NCBI RefSeq assembly: GCF_900112365.1
Contig: NZ_FOLQ01000008.1
Location: forward strand, 248,001-312,000
Source: Spirosoma endophyticum
Lineage (GTDB): Bacteria > Bacteroidota > Bacteroidia > Cytophagales > Spirosomataceae
Length of the DNA stretch: 64,000 nt
Reading direction: 5' to 3'
Every line of letters starts with the position of its first letter. Position 1 is the first letter of the stretch. Shown here one piece after another: positions 52,532 through 61,511 of this stretch. The notes under the pieces are model-generated. The model made no database searches and was not told the origin of the DNA. It was given only the letters and a program-made list of their open reading frames with translations. Both the position numbers and the translations under genes were made by a program.

Positions 52532-53155
52532 ATGCAAACAAACCTAAACCTGCTCTGGATCGGATTGCTATCAGTAACATTATTGACTGGTTGTGGAGGA
52601 AATAAGGAGGAAGAGGAAAAAAAAGACGAAGAATCCGTATCCGTGATGGGTGCCGCAAGTGCGGTGAAAGAACTGGCCGCTCAGGCTGAAGAGATGTCGA
52701 AAAAAGGGCCTACTGAAACGATCGACTTTCGAAAATTGAAGGAGATGCTTCCGGCCGATGCGGATGGATTGCCCCGGAAAGAAGCTACGGGTGAGAAAAA
52801 CGGCGCAGCTGGTTATAATGTATCGACCGCCGAGGGAAAATATGGAAATGAAGATGGAAGTGAAACGATTGATCTCACGATTGTGGATGCGGGTGGTGGA
52901 CCGATGCTGATGGGGCTGGCGGCCTGGTCGATGATTGATATCGATAAAGAGACGGAAAACGGCTACGAAAAAACCAGTAAAATGGGCGATAATAAGTCGT
53001 ACGAAAAATACGATAACAAAGATAAAAACGGTGAAATTGCGGTGCTGGTAAACAAACGATTTATTATTACGGCGGAGGGTCGTGGCGTAAGTATGGACAA
53101 GATCAAAGCAGCCCTCGAAGACATTGATTTAGATAAATTAGAGGATTTGAAGTAA
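52532..53155 (+). CDS. Lipoprotein of unknown function
   Basis: The 207-residue protein has a lipobox (LLTGCGG, Cys near residue 20) and then a very acidic stretch (NKEEEEKKDEESVS), followed by a soluble domain with IDFRKLKEMLPADADGLPRK and GAAGYNVSTAEGKYGNEDGS. ITAEGRGVSMDKIKAALEDI near the end is helical. The family is present in Bacteroidota, but I know no function. It ends before a perfect bidirectional terminator. Confidence 0.8.
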   Translation: MQTNLNLLWIGLLSVTLLTGCGGNKEEEEKKDEESVSVMGAASAVKELAAQAEEMSKKGPTETIDFRKLKEMLPADADGLPRKEATGEKNGAAGYNVSTAEGKYGNEDGSETIDLTIVDAGGGPMLMGLAAWSMIDIDKETENGYEKTSKMGDNKSYEKYDNKDKNGEIAVLVNKRFIITAEGRGVSMDKIKAALEDIDLDKLEDLK

Positions 53156-53174
53156 GGCAACTAAGAGAGACAGT

Positions 53175-53219
53175 TCAAACAGGCGTGCCACGGTTTGGAA
53201 CTGTGGCACGCCTGTTTGA
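53175..53219. terminator. Bidirectional terminator
   Basis: TCAAACAGGCGTGCCAC (53175-53191) pairs perfectly with 53203-53219, and the two sides of the loop pair further. It stands between converging genes with A/T-rich flanks. Confidence 0.9.
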
Positions 53220-53230
53220 TTTTAACTGAG

Positions 53231-54172
53231 CTACAAAAACTGCTCATAGATTAATTTCCGGTCAACTTTATCTGGTAGCGGACCTTGTCGGGTTAGTTTC
53301 ATTTTGGCCAGAGCTGCACCAGCAATCGCACAATTCCCGGGTGCGTATCCATCTAAATGTGCCGTCAGGAAACCAGCCCAATACGCATCTCCGGCGCCCG
53401 TTACATCGACAACATCAATTTTTTTACCGGGGATTCTTGCCTGCTTACGTCCCTTCTCATAGGATACCAGACTGCCATTTGCACCAAGTGTCAGGCAAAT
53501 AACTGTTGCGCCCATTTGATGGAAATCGTTCAGAATGCGCTCTGGCGCTTGAGGGGAGCCATATAAACGTTCGGCATCATCCTCGCTGATTTTAACCAGT
53601 GCGCCAGCCGAACAATATTCCGTAATCACACGCCAGGCCTGCTCACGGTCGGGCCAGATCGTAGGCGCGTAATTGGCGTCAATCGTAACCTGGCAACCGG
53701 CGGCCTGTGCCCGTTTAGCGGCATCGACAATGGTGTCCTGCGCCGGTTGACGGCTTAAAGCAAAGCAGGTCGTATGAAATAACTGGGCTTGTGCCAACAA
53801 GGAGTCGGGCAATTGTTCGGGCTTGATTATAGAGTCGGCATGGCGGTAGGCAACAAAGTCGGGTGTACCGGCCGTACGGGAAACCAGCACAATACTGGTC
53901 GGCTCCAGCGGATCAGACGTAATGAATTGAATGTCAACGCCAGACTCTTCAACTTGTCGGGTTAAGTATTCACCAATATTGTCGTTGCCAACACAGGCGA
54001 CTAAGGCAGTTGAGTTCCCCAGTCTGGCCATATTCGACGCCATATTCGCCGGGCTACCACCCTGATACCGACGAAAATCCTGCGCATCAAGCAAACTTCT
54101 CGACACATGATGACCGATAAAATCGGCCAGTAATTCACCAACAGAAAGGAGGGCGTAGGGGCGTTGTGACAT
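53231..54172 (-). CDS. PfkB family carbohydrate kinase (fructokinase-like)
   Basis: The 313-residue kinase has YQGGSPANMASNMARLGNST near residue 37 (first PfkB signature) and VVDVTGAGDAYWAGFLTAHL near 257 (second, catalytic Asp). The ATG at 54172 is chosen because the longer frame to 54226 runs back into the terminator hairpin at 54188-54232. The gene follows an SLC45-like sugar transporter, so fructokinase activity on fructose released from sucrose is the likely role. Ribokinase-type alternatives cannot be excluded. Confidence 0.86.
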   Translation of the reverse strand: MSQRPYALLSVGELLADFIGHHVSRSLLDAQDFRRYQGGSPANMASNMARLGNSTALVACVGNDNIGEYLTRQVEESGVDIQFITSDPLEPTSIVLVSRTAGTPDFVAYRHADSIIKPEQLPDSLLAQAQLFHTTCFALSRQPAQDTIVDAAKRAQAAGCQVTIDANYAPTIWPDREQAWRVITEYCSAGALVKISEDDAERLYGSPQAPERILNDFHQMGATVICLTLGANGSLVSYEKGRKQARIPGKKIDVVDVTGAGDAYWAGFLTAHLDGYAPGNCAIAGAALAKMKLTRQGPLPDKVDRKLIYEQFL

Positions 54173-54187
54173 AATTATCAAAAAAGA

Positions 54188-54232
54188 TTCCGATTGCAAA
54201 CTACTCGACACGGGAGGAGATTGCAATCGGAA
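54188..54232 (-). terminator. Hairpin between transporter and kinase genes
   Basis: TTCCGATTGCAA (54188-54199) pairs perfectly with TTGCAATCGGAA (54221-54232). It lies after the transporter gene and before the kinase start, so it either terminates or attenuates the transcript. Six A at 54180-54185 read as a U-tract on the minus strand. Confidence 0.8.
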
Positions 54233-54258
54233 CAGAAAATTAAAAACAAGTTTATGTA

Positions 54259-55638
54259 TTAATTTCCGCCGGGTTCAATCGGGAAAGCGGCTTCCTGGCT
54301 GGCTTTATTTTCGTTTACCAGAAAACAGGAACCGGCCGCTAAAAGGAGACAGACACCCGCCAATGCCAGTGCGTTACGCGGGTCGTTTTTCAGTAATGTC
54401 GGGTAGAAAAAACGTACGGTTAGGTTGTTAACGATCTGGGGAACAACAATAAAGCCATTGAAAATGCCCATATAAACACCCATACGTTCGGGAGGTACCG
54501 AACCGGACAGTAATACATAGGGCATGGACAGAATTGATCCCCAGGCCAACCCCACTAAGGTCATCCCGATAAAGAAAACATATTTATCGTCTGACAGCAG
54601 CATCGATAGAAAACCCAGCCCACCAATTGTCAGGAACGTAGCGTGTGTAGCCCGACGGCCAATGCGTTCGGCAATGGCGGGCAGGAAAAAAGAAATACTG
54701 AAACAGCCTACGTTGAACATGGCAAAGCAAAGATTTCCCCATTCGGTGCCTTCCTGAAAGCCCGGAGAGTCGGCATTGGGGGCATTGAAGGCATGGCGAG
54801 CCACGGCCAGTGTTAAATATTGCCACATAAGCGGCAGGCCGAACCACGTAAAGAACTTGACCCACCACAGTTGTTTCATGGTGGCCGGCATTTCTTTAAT
54901 GGCTAGAAAAATTTCCGAAAAAGCCCCACCTATGCCGCTGCCTTCCTGTTTCTGGCGTTTGAATTCCTCCATGTCATCTGGTGGGTATTCATTCGTTGTA
55001 TAGACCGTCCACAAAACGGCCAGCAGAACGGCGACACCGCCAATATAAAACGGGAATTTTATGCTATCGGGAATTACACCAGCCGCCACAACCGCCGTTG
55101 TTGTTAAGCCCAGAAGTCGAAAAATGGTTGGCATCAGATTCGCCAGGGTTTGGCCAAATCCCACAAAGAAACTTTGCACGGCAAACCCCAAATCGCGCTG
55201 CTGATCGTTGAGTTTGTCGCCAATAAACGCGCGAAACGGCTCTTGTGTAATGTTGAGCCCCGTGTCAAGAATCCACATCAGGCTAGCGGCCATCCACAGG
55301 GCTGACGAATTGGGCATGAGGAATAAAGCCAGACTGGTAACGATGGCTCCGATCAGGAAAAAGGGTTTTCGGCGGCCCCAGCGCGTTGACCAGGTGCGGT
55401 CACTTATAGAGCCAATAATTGGCTGTACGATCAGCCCGGTTATAGGACCTGCCAGCCATAGAATCGGGATGTTGGCTTCGTCGGCATTCAGATACCGAAA
55501 AATGGGACTCATGTTGGCTTGCTGCAAACCGAAACCATATTGAATACCAAAAAATCCGAAACTCATGTTCCAGATTTGCCAAAAACGCAGTGTAGGTTTA
55601 GCTTTCTTAGCTGGCTTCTGAATATTTCCTGTTTGCAT
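54259..55638 (-). CDS. SLC45-like MFS sugar (sucrose-type) transporter
   Basis: The 459-residue membrane protein resembles the glycoside/sucrose MFS carriers: NMSFGFFGIQYGFGLQQANM at the start, IGSISDRTWSTRWGRRKPFF (the RWGRRRPF signature of SLC45/SUT carriers), and GLAWGSILSMPYVLLSGSVP. About twelve hydrophobic segments are visible. It probably imports sucrose or a similar disaccharide with protons. The downstream PfkB kinase would act on the released fructose. No glycosidase is next to it. Confidence 0.87.
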   Translation of the reverse strand: MQTGNIQKPAKKAKPTLRFWQIWNMSFGFFGIQYGFGLQQANMSPIFRYLNADEANIPILWLAGPITGLIVQPIIGSISDRTWSTRWGRRKPFFLIGAIVTSLALFLMPNSSALWMAASLMWILDTGLNITQEPFRAFIGDKLNDQQRDLGFAVQSFFVGFGQTLANLMPTIFRLLGLTTTAVVAAGVIPDSIKFPFYIGGVAVLLAVLWTVYTTNEYPPDDMEEFKRQKQEGSGIGGAFSEIFLAIKEMPATMKQLWWVKFFTWFGLPLMWQYLTLAVARHAFNAPNADSPGFQEGTEWGNLCFAMFNVGCFSISFFLPAIAERIGRRATHATFLTIGGLGFLSMLLSDDKYVFFIGMTLVGLAWGSILSMPYVLLSGSVPPERMGVYMGIFNGFIVVPQIVNNLTVRFFYPTLLKNDPRNALALAGVCLLLAAGSCFLVNENKASQEAAFPIEPGGN

Positions 55639-55748
55639 AGATTGTCGTATATTTAACAGTCATCATAGATTTTACTAAATAGCGAACAATAATACATACG
55701 TATTTGCAGGATATGGGGATATACTTGTCTTATTTTTTTGAAAAGACG

Positions 55749-55756
55749 TACTTTTG
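55749..55756 (+). promoter_or_regulatory. -7 box upstream of the BamA-like gene
   Basis: TACTTTTG (TAnnTTTG) has a TTG at 55725-55727, 21 bases upstream, as a plausible -33 element. The start codon follows only three bases later. Confidence 0.5.
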
Positions 55757-55759
55757 AGC

Positions 55760-57196
55760 ATGATTCCCAAAACGTGGCCACCCGTTGTTCTGCTACTGAT
55801 GGCGCTACTCGTATCGTCTCAATTTACGCGGGCGGATGGATTAGTCGACTCCACACAAAAAGTTGTTGTTCGATCGGTTACGCTCAAGGGAAACTACCGC
55901 ACCCGCGACCGGATTATCTTACGGGAAATGACACTCCACGTTGGCGACTCTGTCCGGCTTTCTACCCTGCCGGAGCGTGTATCCTGGGATCAGCGAAATA
56001 TCAATAACACGACACTTTTTGTTACGGTAGATACCGAGACGCGGCTTACTCCATCCGATGATTCGACCCAGCTTACCCAGCTCGATCTGACGATCATCAT
56101 GAAAGAGCGATGGTACCTCATTGCCTATCCGGTGTTCGATCTGGCTGACCGGAATTTTAATGAGTGGTGGTATGACCGGGGGCGTGATTTCAGCCGGGTT
56201 ATTTATGGGGGCCACCTCAGTTACCGCAACGTAACGGGCAACAATGACCGACTTCAGGTAATCATTGAGCGGGGGTTTCTGCAACGAACTGTCCTATCTT
56301 ATGCCAAACCCTATATTGATAAAGCGCAGCGGATTGGGTTGCGGGTCGATGTGGGATACATAACGAACAAAGAAATTCCATACCGGACGCTGGCCGATAA
56401 ATGGGTTTACGTAAAGTCAGAAGATGTACTTCGCGAACGCCGGTACGCAGCTGTCACGCTGACCCACCGGCGCGGGCTGTATCACTACCACACGCTCGAT
56501 ACGCGGTATACGCACAACACCATTGCCGACACCATAGCCCGTATTAACCCAGACTATTTTCTCGATGGCCGGACTAATCAAAAATTCCTGGCCATGAGTT
56601 ATACGTATCGGTATGACCGGCGCGATAACGTCGTGTATCCGTTGCGGGGTACGTTGTTTTCAGGTAATGCTGGTGTATCGGGCATCTTGCCGGGTGACAA
56701 CTTTCACTTTCTGGATCTGTCGGCATCCATGACGCGTTACTGGCCGTTGGGTAATCGGTTTTACGCAGCGGGTAGTTTGCGGGGGCGTTCAACCTGGCCA
56801 ACCCGCCAACCTTATTTCAATCTGCGTGGTCTGGGAAATTCCGTCGACAACGTCCGGGGCTACGAATTATACGTAATAGACGGACAGCGGACGGCAACCT
56901 GGCGAAATAGCATTCGCTATCAGCTTGTTAATACGCGAAAACAACTCAATTGGCTGCACATTCGTCAATTCAACACCGTGCCGATTTCGATCTACGTAAC
57001 AGGTTTCGCCGATGCGGGCTATGTTAGGAGCACCGTGGCAGAACAGTACCAGAGTCAATTGGCCAATCGCCTTCTTGTTGGAACTGGTATGAGCCTGGAC
57101 ATCGTGTCATTTTACAACCTGGTGATGCGTTTTAGTGGGACAATTAACGCCCAGGGAAAGTCTGGTTTTTTCTTCAATCTGGCGCAGGAGTTGTAA
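55760..57196 (+). CDS. BamA/TamA-like outer-membrane protein with POTRA domain
   Basis: The 478-residue protein has a signal peptide (PPVVLLLMALLVSSQFTRA), one POTRA-like domain at about residues 33-100 (VRSVTLKGNYRTRDRIILRE) and a surface-antigen (D15) barrel. The barrel shows DRRDNVVYPLRGTLFSGNAG and FNLRGLGNSVDNVRGYELY, the conserved R-G-Y segment of the Omp85 family. It is shorter than BamA (about 800 residues, five POTRA domains), so it is an accessory Omp85 protein. The ATG at 55760 is preferred to a TTG at 55754. Confidence 0.86.
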   Translation: MIPKTWPPVVLLLMALLVSSQFTRADGLVDSTQKVVVRSVTLKGNYRTRDRIILREMTLHVGDSVRLSTLPERVSWDQRNINNTTLFVTVDTETRLTPSDDSTQLTQLDLTIIMKERWYLIAYPVFDLADRNFNEWWYDRGRDFSRVIYGGHLSYRNVTGNNDRLQVIIERGFLQRTVLSYAKPYIDKAQRIGLRVDVGYITNKEIPYRTLADKWVYVKSEDVLRERRYAAVTLTHRRGLYHYHTLDTRYTHNTIADTIARINPDYFLDGRTNQKFLAMSYTYRYDRRDNVVYPLRGTLFSGNAGVSGILPGDNFHFLDLSASMTRYWPLGNRFYAAGSLRGRSTWPTRQPYFNLRGLGNSVDNVRGYELYVIDGQRTATWRNSIRYQLVNTRKQLNWLHIRQFNTVPISIYVTGFADAGYVRSTVAEQYQSQLANRLLVGTGMSLDIVSFYNLVMRFSGTINAQGKSGFFFNLAQEL

Positions 57197-57197
57197 G

Positions 57198-57563
57198 TTA
57201 AGCAGCTTGTTGTCTATCGGTAATGGGTACTAAACGGTAGAACTCTAAAGGTTGGCTTTTGATGTATAAACCATCCGCATCATAGGTCAGAGGGCTTTTT
57301 TGTTCACTGGCAACTCCTGATTCATCCCAATATTTATGGGATGTTAAAATATTAACCCACTGGAGTGTTTTCTGCTCACTAATGGAGACATACTTGAAGA
57401 GTTCATAATCAAGTAAGGAACTCTCTGACGGATGTTGTTCCAACTTCCATTCCTGAAAAATTAGCTCAAAATCAATAACCCGCACTTCACCGGTTGACCA
57501 GCGACAGGTTATTTTGAATGGCTCGACTTTAATTATTTCAGTAATACGTGGTAACTGACTCAT
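57198..57563 (-). CDS. DUF2442-like protein
   Basis: The 121-residue protein starts LPRITEIIKVEPFKITCRWS, the strand pattern of DUF2442, and continues with VIDFELIFQEWKLEQHPSES. DUF2442 proteins often sit beside DUF4160 proteins, as here: its ATG overlaps the stop of the DUF4160 gene by four bases. Function unknown; a toxin-antitoxin-like role is proposed only from this pairing. It ends one base from the end of the BamA-like gene on the other strand. Confidence 0.75.
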   Translation of the reverse strand: MSQLPRITEIIKVEPFKITCRWSTGEVRVIDFELIFQEWKLEQHPSESSLLDYELFKYVSISEQKTLQWVNILTSHKYWDESGVASEQKSPLTYDADGLYIKSQPLEFYRLVPITDRQQAA

Positions 57564-57784
57564 AGTTGTTGTAATCGAATAAATTCGTCTAACAGTTCAT
57601 TTTGAACTAATCCAGCCCATTTTAGTACGCGCTTTAGTTGTTTGCCTGGTAGCTCGCCAACCATAATTTCTAGTGTTCTACTATTAATTAAGGCTTCATA
57701 TTCAGCGTAGTAAGCATGAAAATGGGCTGGATTATGGTCACGTGGATAAATATAAATTCGGACGCCATCAAATGAGCTAAACAT
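57560..57784 (-). CDS. DUF4160 domain protein
   Basis: The 74-residue protein has the DUF4160 signature: GVRIYIYPRDHNPAHFHAYY, then AEYEALINSRTLEIMVGELP. The HxxPHFHxxY box is shared by almost all members. Nothing biochemical is known to me. It is the first gene of a two-gene unit with the DUF2442 gene and looks intact. Confidence 0.88.
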   Translation of the reverse strand: MFSSFDGVRIYIYPRDHNPAHFHAYYAEYEALINSRTLEIMVGELPGKQLKRVLKWAGLVQNELLDEFIRLQQL

Positions 57785-57938
57785 TAGTCAAAGTTGACAA
57801 AATTATTATTCCGAACAATAGAATCTAATCTGCCCAACACTATGCATAATTGAGTTATTCTATAAATCCACTCTCATTTTAATGTTCTGTTAATGTGTCT
57901 GCCAACCACGCTACATGGCGGTACGTTCCTAATTTACT

Positions 57939-57946
57939 TACCTTTG
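57939..57946 (+). promoter_or_regulatory. -7 box of the ABC exporter operon
   Basis: TACCTTTG matches TAnnTTTG, 43 bases before the ATG at 57990. Confidence 0.5.
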
Positions 57947-57989
57947 GGTGATGCTTCATCTTAGCTAAAGCCTCCATTTGCCATTGAAT

Positions 57990-59744
57990 ATGGATAACGC
58001 TATTCCCCAAAAAGAAGCGCCCAGGAAGCCGTCATCTCCCTTGCTTAGTCTGCTGAAACCCTATTCCCGAATGATCACATTGCTGATCATTCTGGCATTG
58101 GTCAGTAATAGCGTGAACTTGCTATTGCCGATGATTATCAAACATGGGATCGACACTTACTCGGCCGGTACGTATGTGCTGCGAACCACGATCGTCGAGT
58201 TTCTGGTGGCGGCACTATTCATTTTTGTCTTCACCTATCTGCAAAGTGTCGTCCAGACGTACGCGTCGGAGCGGGTAGCGAAGGATTTACGTACCGAACT
58301 GGCAGCGAAAATTTCGCGTCAAAGCTTTGCCTATATTCAACAGGCCAATCCATCCCGATTGTTGACCAACCTGACGTCGGATATTGATTCGGTTAAACTG
58401 TTTGTTTCGCAGGCAATTGTGTCGATCGTTTCGTCCCTATGCATCATTATTGGCGCCGGTATATTGTTGATAAACATTAATTGGAAGCTAGCTTTAGCTG
58501 TATTGACCATAGTACCGATCATCGGTGTTACGTTCTTTCTGGTGCTGAAAAAAGTGCGGGTTCTGTTCGTCAAAAGCCGCGAAGTAATCGACTGGCTCAA
58601 TAAAGTCATCAACGAAAGTATTCTGGGTTCGTCATTAATTCGGGTGCTTAATTCCCAACAACTTGAGTATAATAAGTTTCTGGCGGCTAATACCGATGCC
58701 AAAGAGTTAGGGCTGGCTATTCTGCGACTGTTTGCGGGCCTCATTCCGGTTATCAGTTTTACGGCTGGTATGGCTGGGCTGGCTATCCTGGTGTTAGGTG
58801 GCAAATTTGTCATTACCGGAAGTATGTCGCTGGGCGATTTTGCCGCTTTCAATGGCTACCTGGCCATGTTAGTTTTCCCGATCATCGTCATTGGTTTCAT
58901 GAGCAATGTGATTGCGCAGGCATCGGCTTCTTATCAGCGCGTTAGCGAAGTACTTCAGGCACCCGAAACAGCTAACACGGGTAAGGTGAAAAAAACGCTG
59001 AACGGCGATATTGAATTACAGAACGTATCGGTTTACTATGGTGAAAAGCCCGCGCTGAAGAATATTTCCTTCTCCGTGAATGCCGGAACACGAACGGCCA
59101 TTGTCGGACCAACGGCAGCGGGTAAAAGTCAGTTATTATTCCTGCTGACGGGTTTGATTAAGCCCACGGAGGGTAGCGTACACTACGACGGTATCCCGAT
59201 CGACAGCTATGATGAAGATGTTTTCCACCAGCAGGTTGGGTTTGTCTTTCAGGATAGTATCATTTTCAACTTGAGCCTTCGTGAGAACATTGCCTTCAGC
59301 GAAACCGTAACCGATGCGTCCTTGGAGAAAGCCATCACTACGTCCGAATTAAGCGGTTTTATTGATTCTTTACCCAATAAATTACAAACGGTTGTTTCCG
59401 AACGGGGTTCCAGCCTTTCGGGTGGGCAGAAACAACGTATCATGCTGGCCCGTGCGCTGGCGCTCAATCCCAATGTGTTGTTACTGGACGATTTCACCGC
59501 TCGGGTCGATACCAGCACAGAACAGAAAATTCTGGCTAACGTTCAGCAGAATTATCCCGGCCTGACGCTCATTGCCGTGACCCAGAAAATCGCTTCTATT
59601 GAAGACTATGAACAGATAATTCTGCTCATGGAAGGCGAAATTATTGCCATAGGGACACATCTGGAACTGATGCAAACCAGTCCCGAATACGTTCAGATCT
59701 ATCAATCGCAACGTAGCACCAGCCAATATGAACTACGATCTTAA
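57990..59744 (+). CDS. ABC exporter half-transporter with degenerate nucleotide site (subunit 1)
   Basis: The 584-residue protein joins six transmembrane helices (about residues 25-290) to an ATPase domain. Walker A is GPTAAGKSQLL near residue 373, the signature is the canonical LSGGQKQRIMLARALAL, and Walker B is VLLLDDFTARVD, with Asp instead of the catalytic Glu. The switch His is missing: IAVTQKIASIED where IIAHRLST is usual. So its own Walker site is the inactive half of a heterodimer. The stop overlaps the next gene by 17 bases. Start ATG 57990, after a -7 box. Confidence 0.92.
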   Translation: MDNAIPQKEAPRKPSSPLLSLLKPYSRMITLLIILALVSNSVNLLLPMIIKHGIDTYSAGTYVLRTTIVEFLVAALFIFVFTYLQSVVQTYASERVAKDLRTELAAKISRQSFAYIQQANPSRLLTNLTSDIDSVKLFVSQAIVSIVSSLCIIIGAGILLININWKLALAVLTIVPIIGVTFFLVLKKVRVLFVKSREVIDWLNKVINESILGSSLIRVLNSQQLEYNKFLAANTDAKELGLAILRLFAGLIPVISFTAGMAGLAILVLGGKFVITGSMSLGDFAAFNGYLAMLVFPIIVIGFMSNVIAQASASYQRVSEVLQAPETANTGKVKKTLNGDIELQNVSVYYGEKPALKNISFSVNAGTRTAIVGPTAAGKSQLLFLLTGLIKPTEGSVHYDGIPIDSYDEDVFHQQVGFVFQDSIIFNLSLRENIAFSETVTDASLEKAITTSELSGFIDSLPNKLQTVVSERGSSLSGGQKQRIMLARALALNPNVLLLDDFTARVDTSTEQKILANVQQNYPGLTLIAVTQKIASIEDYEQIILLMEGEIIAIGTHLELMQTSPEYVQIYQSQRSTSQYELRS

Positions 59745-61497
59745 ACAGTTTGTCGGGCAGAAAGAAGAGAAAAACGCTACGTATAAAGCCCTTCGAAAAT
59801 TGCTGGCCCTGATTGACGATGAACGCCAGACACTCATTCTGGCTTTTATCGCCATTCTGGTCAACTCAGGATTAACCTTAGTCGGTCCGATGCTGGTTGG
59901 TCAAACGGTCGACACGTATATTCAGACGAAACAGTATGACGGTGTCCTGCGAAATGTGAGTATTCTGCTGGTCGTTTACGTGGTCGCTTTCGGAACCAAT
60001 TACCTGCAATCGCGCCTGATGGGCGGGGTAGGGCAGCGCACCCTGTTTAAACTTCGGAATGCGGTATTCAATAAGCTGCAGGATTTGCCTGTGGCGTTTT
60101 TCAATCAGAACAAAGCGGGCGACCTCATTTCCCGGATCAATAACGACACCGATAAACTCAATCAGTTTTTTTCGCAATCGTTGATGCAGTTCGTGGGGAG
60201 TATTTTTATTATGACCGGGGCGGGCCTGTTTCTGTTGTTTATCGACCTGCCACTGGGAGCGGCAGCGTTGTCTCCGGCTATTCTGATGTGGGTTTTCACC
60301 CAAGCGACAGCGGCCTGGGTAAAACGAAAAAATGCCGTTAACCTGAATAGTGTCGGAAATATGAGTGCCGAAATTCAGGAAAGCCTGACCAATTTCAAGG
60401 TGATCATTGCCTTTAACCGACGCGATTATTTTCGGAAACGTTTTGAGGAAGCAAACCAGCAAAACTATAAAACTGCTATCGGAGCCGGTTTGGCCAACAA
60501 CATTTTTATGCCCGTGATTGGACTGGCTGCCAATTTTGGCCAGTTAATCGTACTCACCTTCGGCATCTACCTAATTTCAACGGGTCATTTCTCCGTCGGT
60601 CTGCTGATCAGCTTTTTATCGTACATCACTAATTTCTATAATCCGCTTCGCCAACTCGCTACGTTGTGGGCAAACTTTCAGGTAGCCATGGCGGCCTGGG
60701 ATCGAATATCGCACCTACTGGCTATGCAAACGAATTTACAAACGGTCGAAAATTTGCAAACAGAACCAGACGCAGACGCTCCGCTCCTGGCTTTTCGGAA
60801 CGTATCGTTTAGTTATCCGGATGGCCAGGAGGTGCTACACACGATCAACTTTGATTTGGAACGGGGCAAAACCTATGCGTTAGTAGGCCCAACGGGCGGT
60901 GGAAAAACCACAACCGCGTCACTGATTGCCCGCTTATACGACCCGACAAGTGGAACCGTATTGCTTGATGGTAAAGACATACGTTCCTACAGTTCAGAGG
61001 AACGCACTCGTAAGATTGGCTTCATTTTGCAGGAGCCGTTTCTGTTCACCGGTACCGTTCGGGAAAATATTCTTTATGGCAATGTGGCCTATCAATCCTA
61101 TTCCAATGAGCAACTGGCGGAGGTTATCCGAAAGGCAAATCTGGACGGATTGCTGGAGCGGTTCGACAATGGACTGGACACCAAAGTTCAGACGACTGGC
61201 GATGCGATCAGCTTGGGACAGAAACAGTTGATTGCGTTCATGCGGGCTGTGTTACGTCATCCAGATTTGCTGATACTGGACGAAGCCACAGCCAATATTG
61301 ATACGATTACTGAACAATTGCTGGACGAAATCCTGCAAAATTTGCCCGAAAAAACGACACGTATCATCATTGCCCATCGCCTGAACACCATTGAAAGCGC
61401 CGACGAGATATTCTTTATCAATGCTGGGCAGGTTTCGCTGGCTGGCTCGTTCGATAATGCAGTCGATATGCTTCTGCACGGAAAACGCGTGAGCTAA
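59728..61497 (+). CDS. ABC exporter half-transporter with catalytic site (subunit 2)
   Basis: The 589-residue protein has six helices and an ATPase domain. Walker A GPTGGGKTTTASLI lies near residue 387, Walker B is LLILDEATANIDT with the catalytic Glu, and the switch His is present in IIIAHRLNTIES. Its signature is degenerate: ISLGQKQLIAFMRAVL instead of LSGGQ. This is the mirror of subunit 1, so both defects fall in the same composite site. The pair fits TM287/288-type heterodimeric exporters of drugs, lipids or peptides. The cargo is unknown. Confidence 0.93.
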   Translation: MNYDLKQFVGQKEEKNATYKALRKLLALIDDERQTLILAFIAILVNSGLTLVGPMLVGQTVDTYIQTKQYDGVLRNVSILLVVYVVAFGTNYLQSRLMGGVGQRTLFKLRNAVFNKLQDLPVAFFNQNKAGDLISRINNDTDKLNQFFSQSLMQFVGSIFIMTGAGLFLLFIDLPLGAAALSPAILMWVFTQATAAWVKRKNAVNLNSVGNMSAEIQESLTNFKVIIAFNRRDYFRKRFEEANQQNYKTAIGAGLANNIFMPVIGLAANFGQLIVLTFGIYLISTGHFSVGLLISFLSYITNFYNPLRQLATLWANFQVAMAAWDRISHLLAMQTNLQTVENLQTEPDADAPLLAFRNVSFSYPDGQEVLHTINFDLERGKTYALVGPTGGGKTTTASLIARLYDPTSGTVLLDGKDIRSYSSEERTRKIGFILQEPFLFTGTVRENILYGNVAYQSYSNEQLAEVIRKANLDGLLERFDNGLDTKVQTTGDAISLGQKQLIAFMRAVLRHPDLLILDEATANIDTITEQLLDEILQNLPEKTTRIIIAHRLNTIESADEIFFINAGQVSLAGSFDNAVDMLLHGKRVS

Positions 61498-61511
61498 AGA
61501 AAATGGATTAG

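Noticed and set aside
53231-54226. N-terminal extension of the PfkB kinase to 54226
   Set aside because: The extra residues come from the terminator hairpin; the ATG at 54172 begins the conserved domain.
59878-60462. 194-residue minus-strand frame over the second ABC subunit
   Set aside because: Antisense to strong ABC transporter motifs and lacks any feature of its own.
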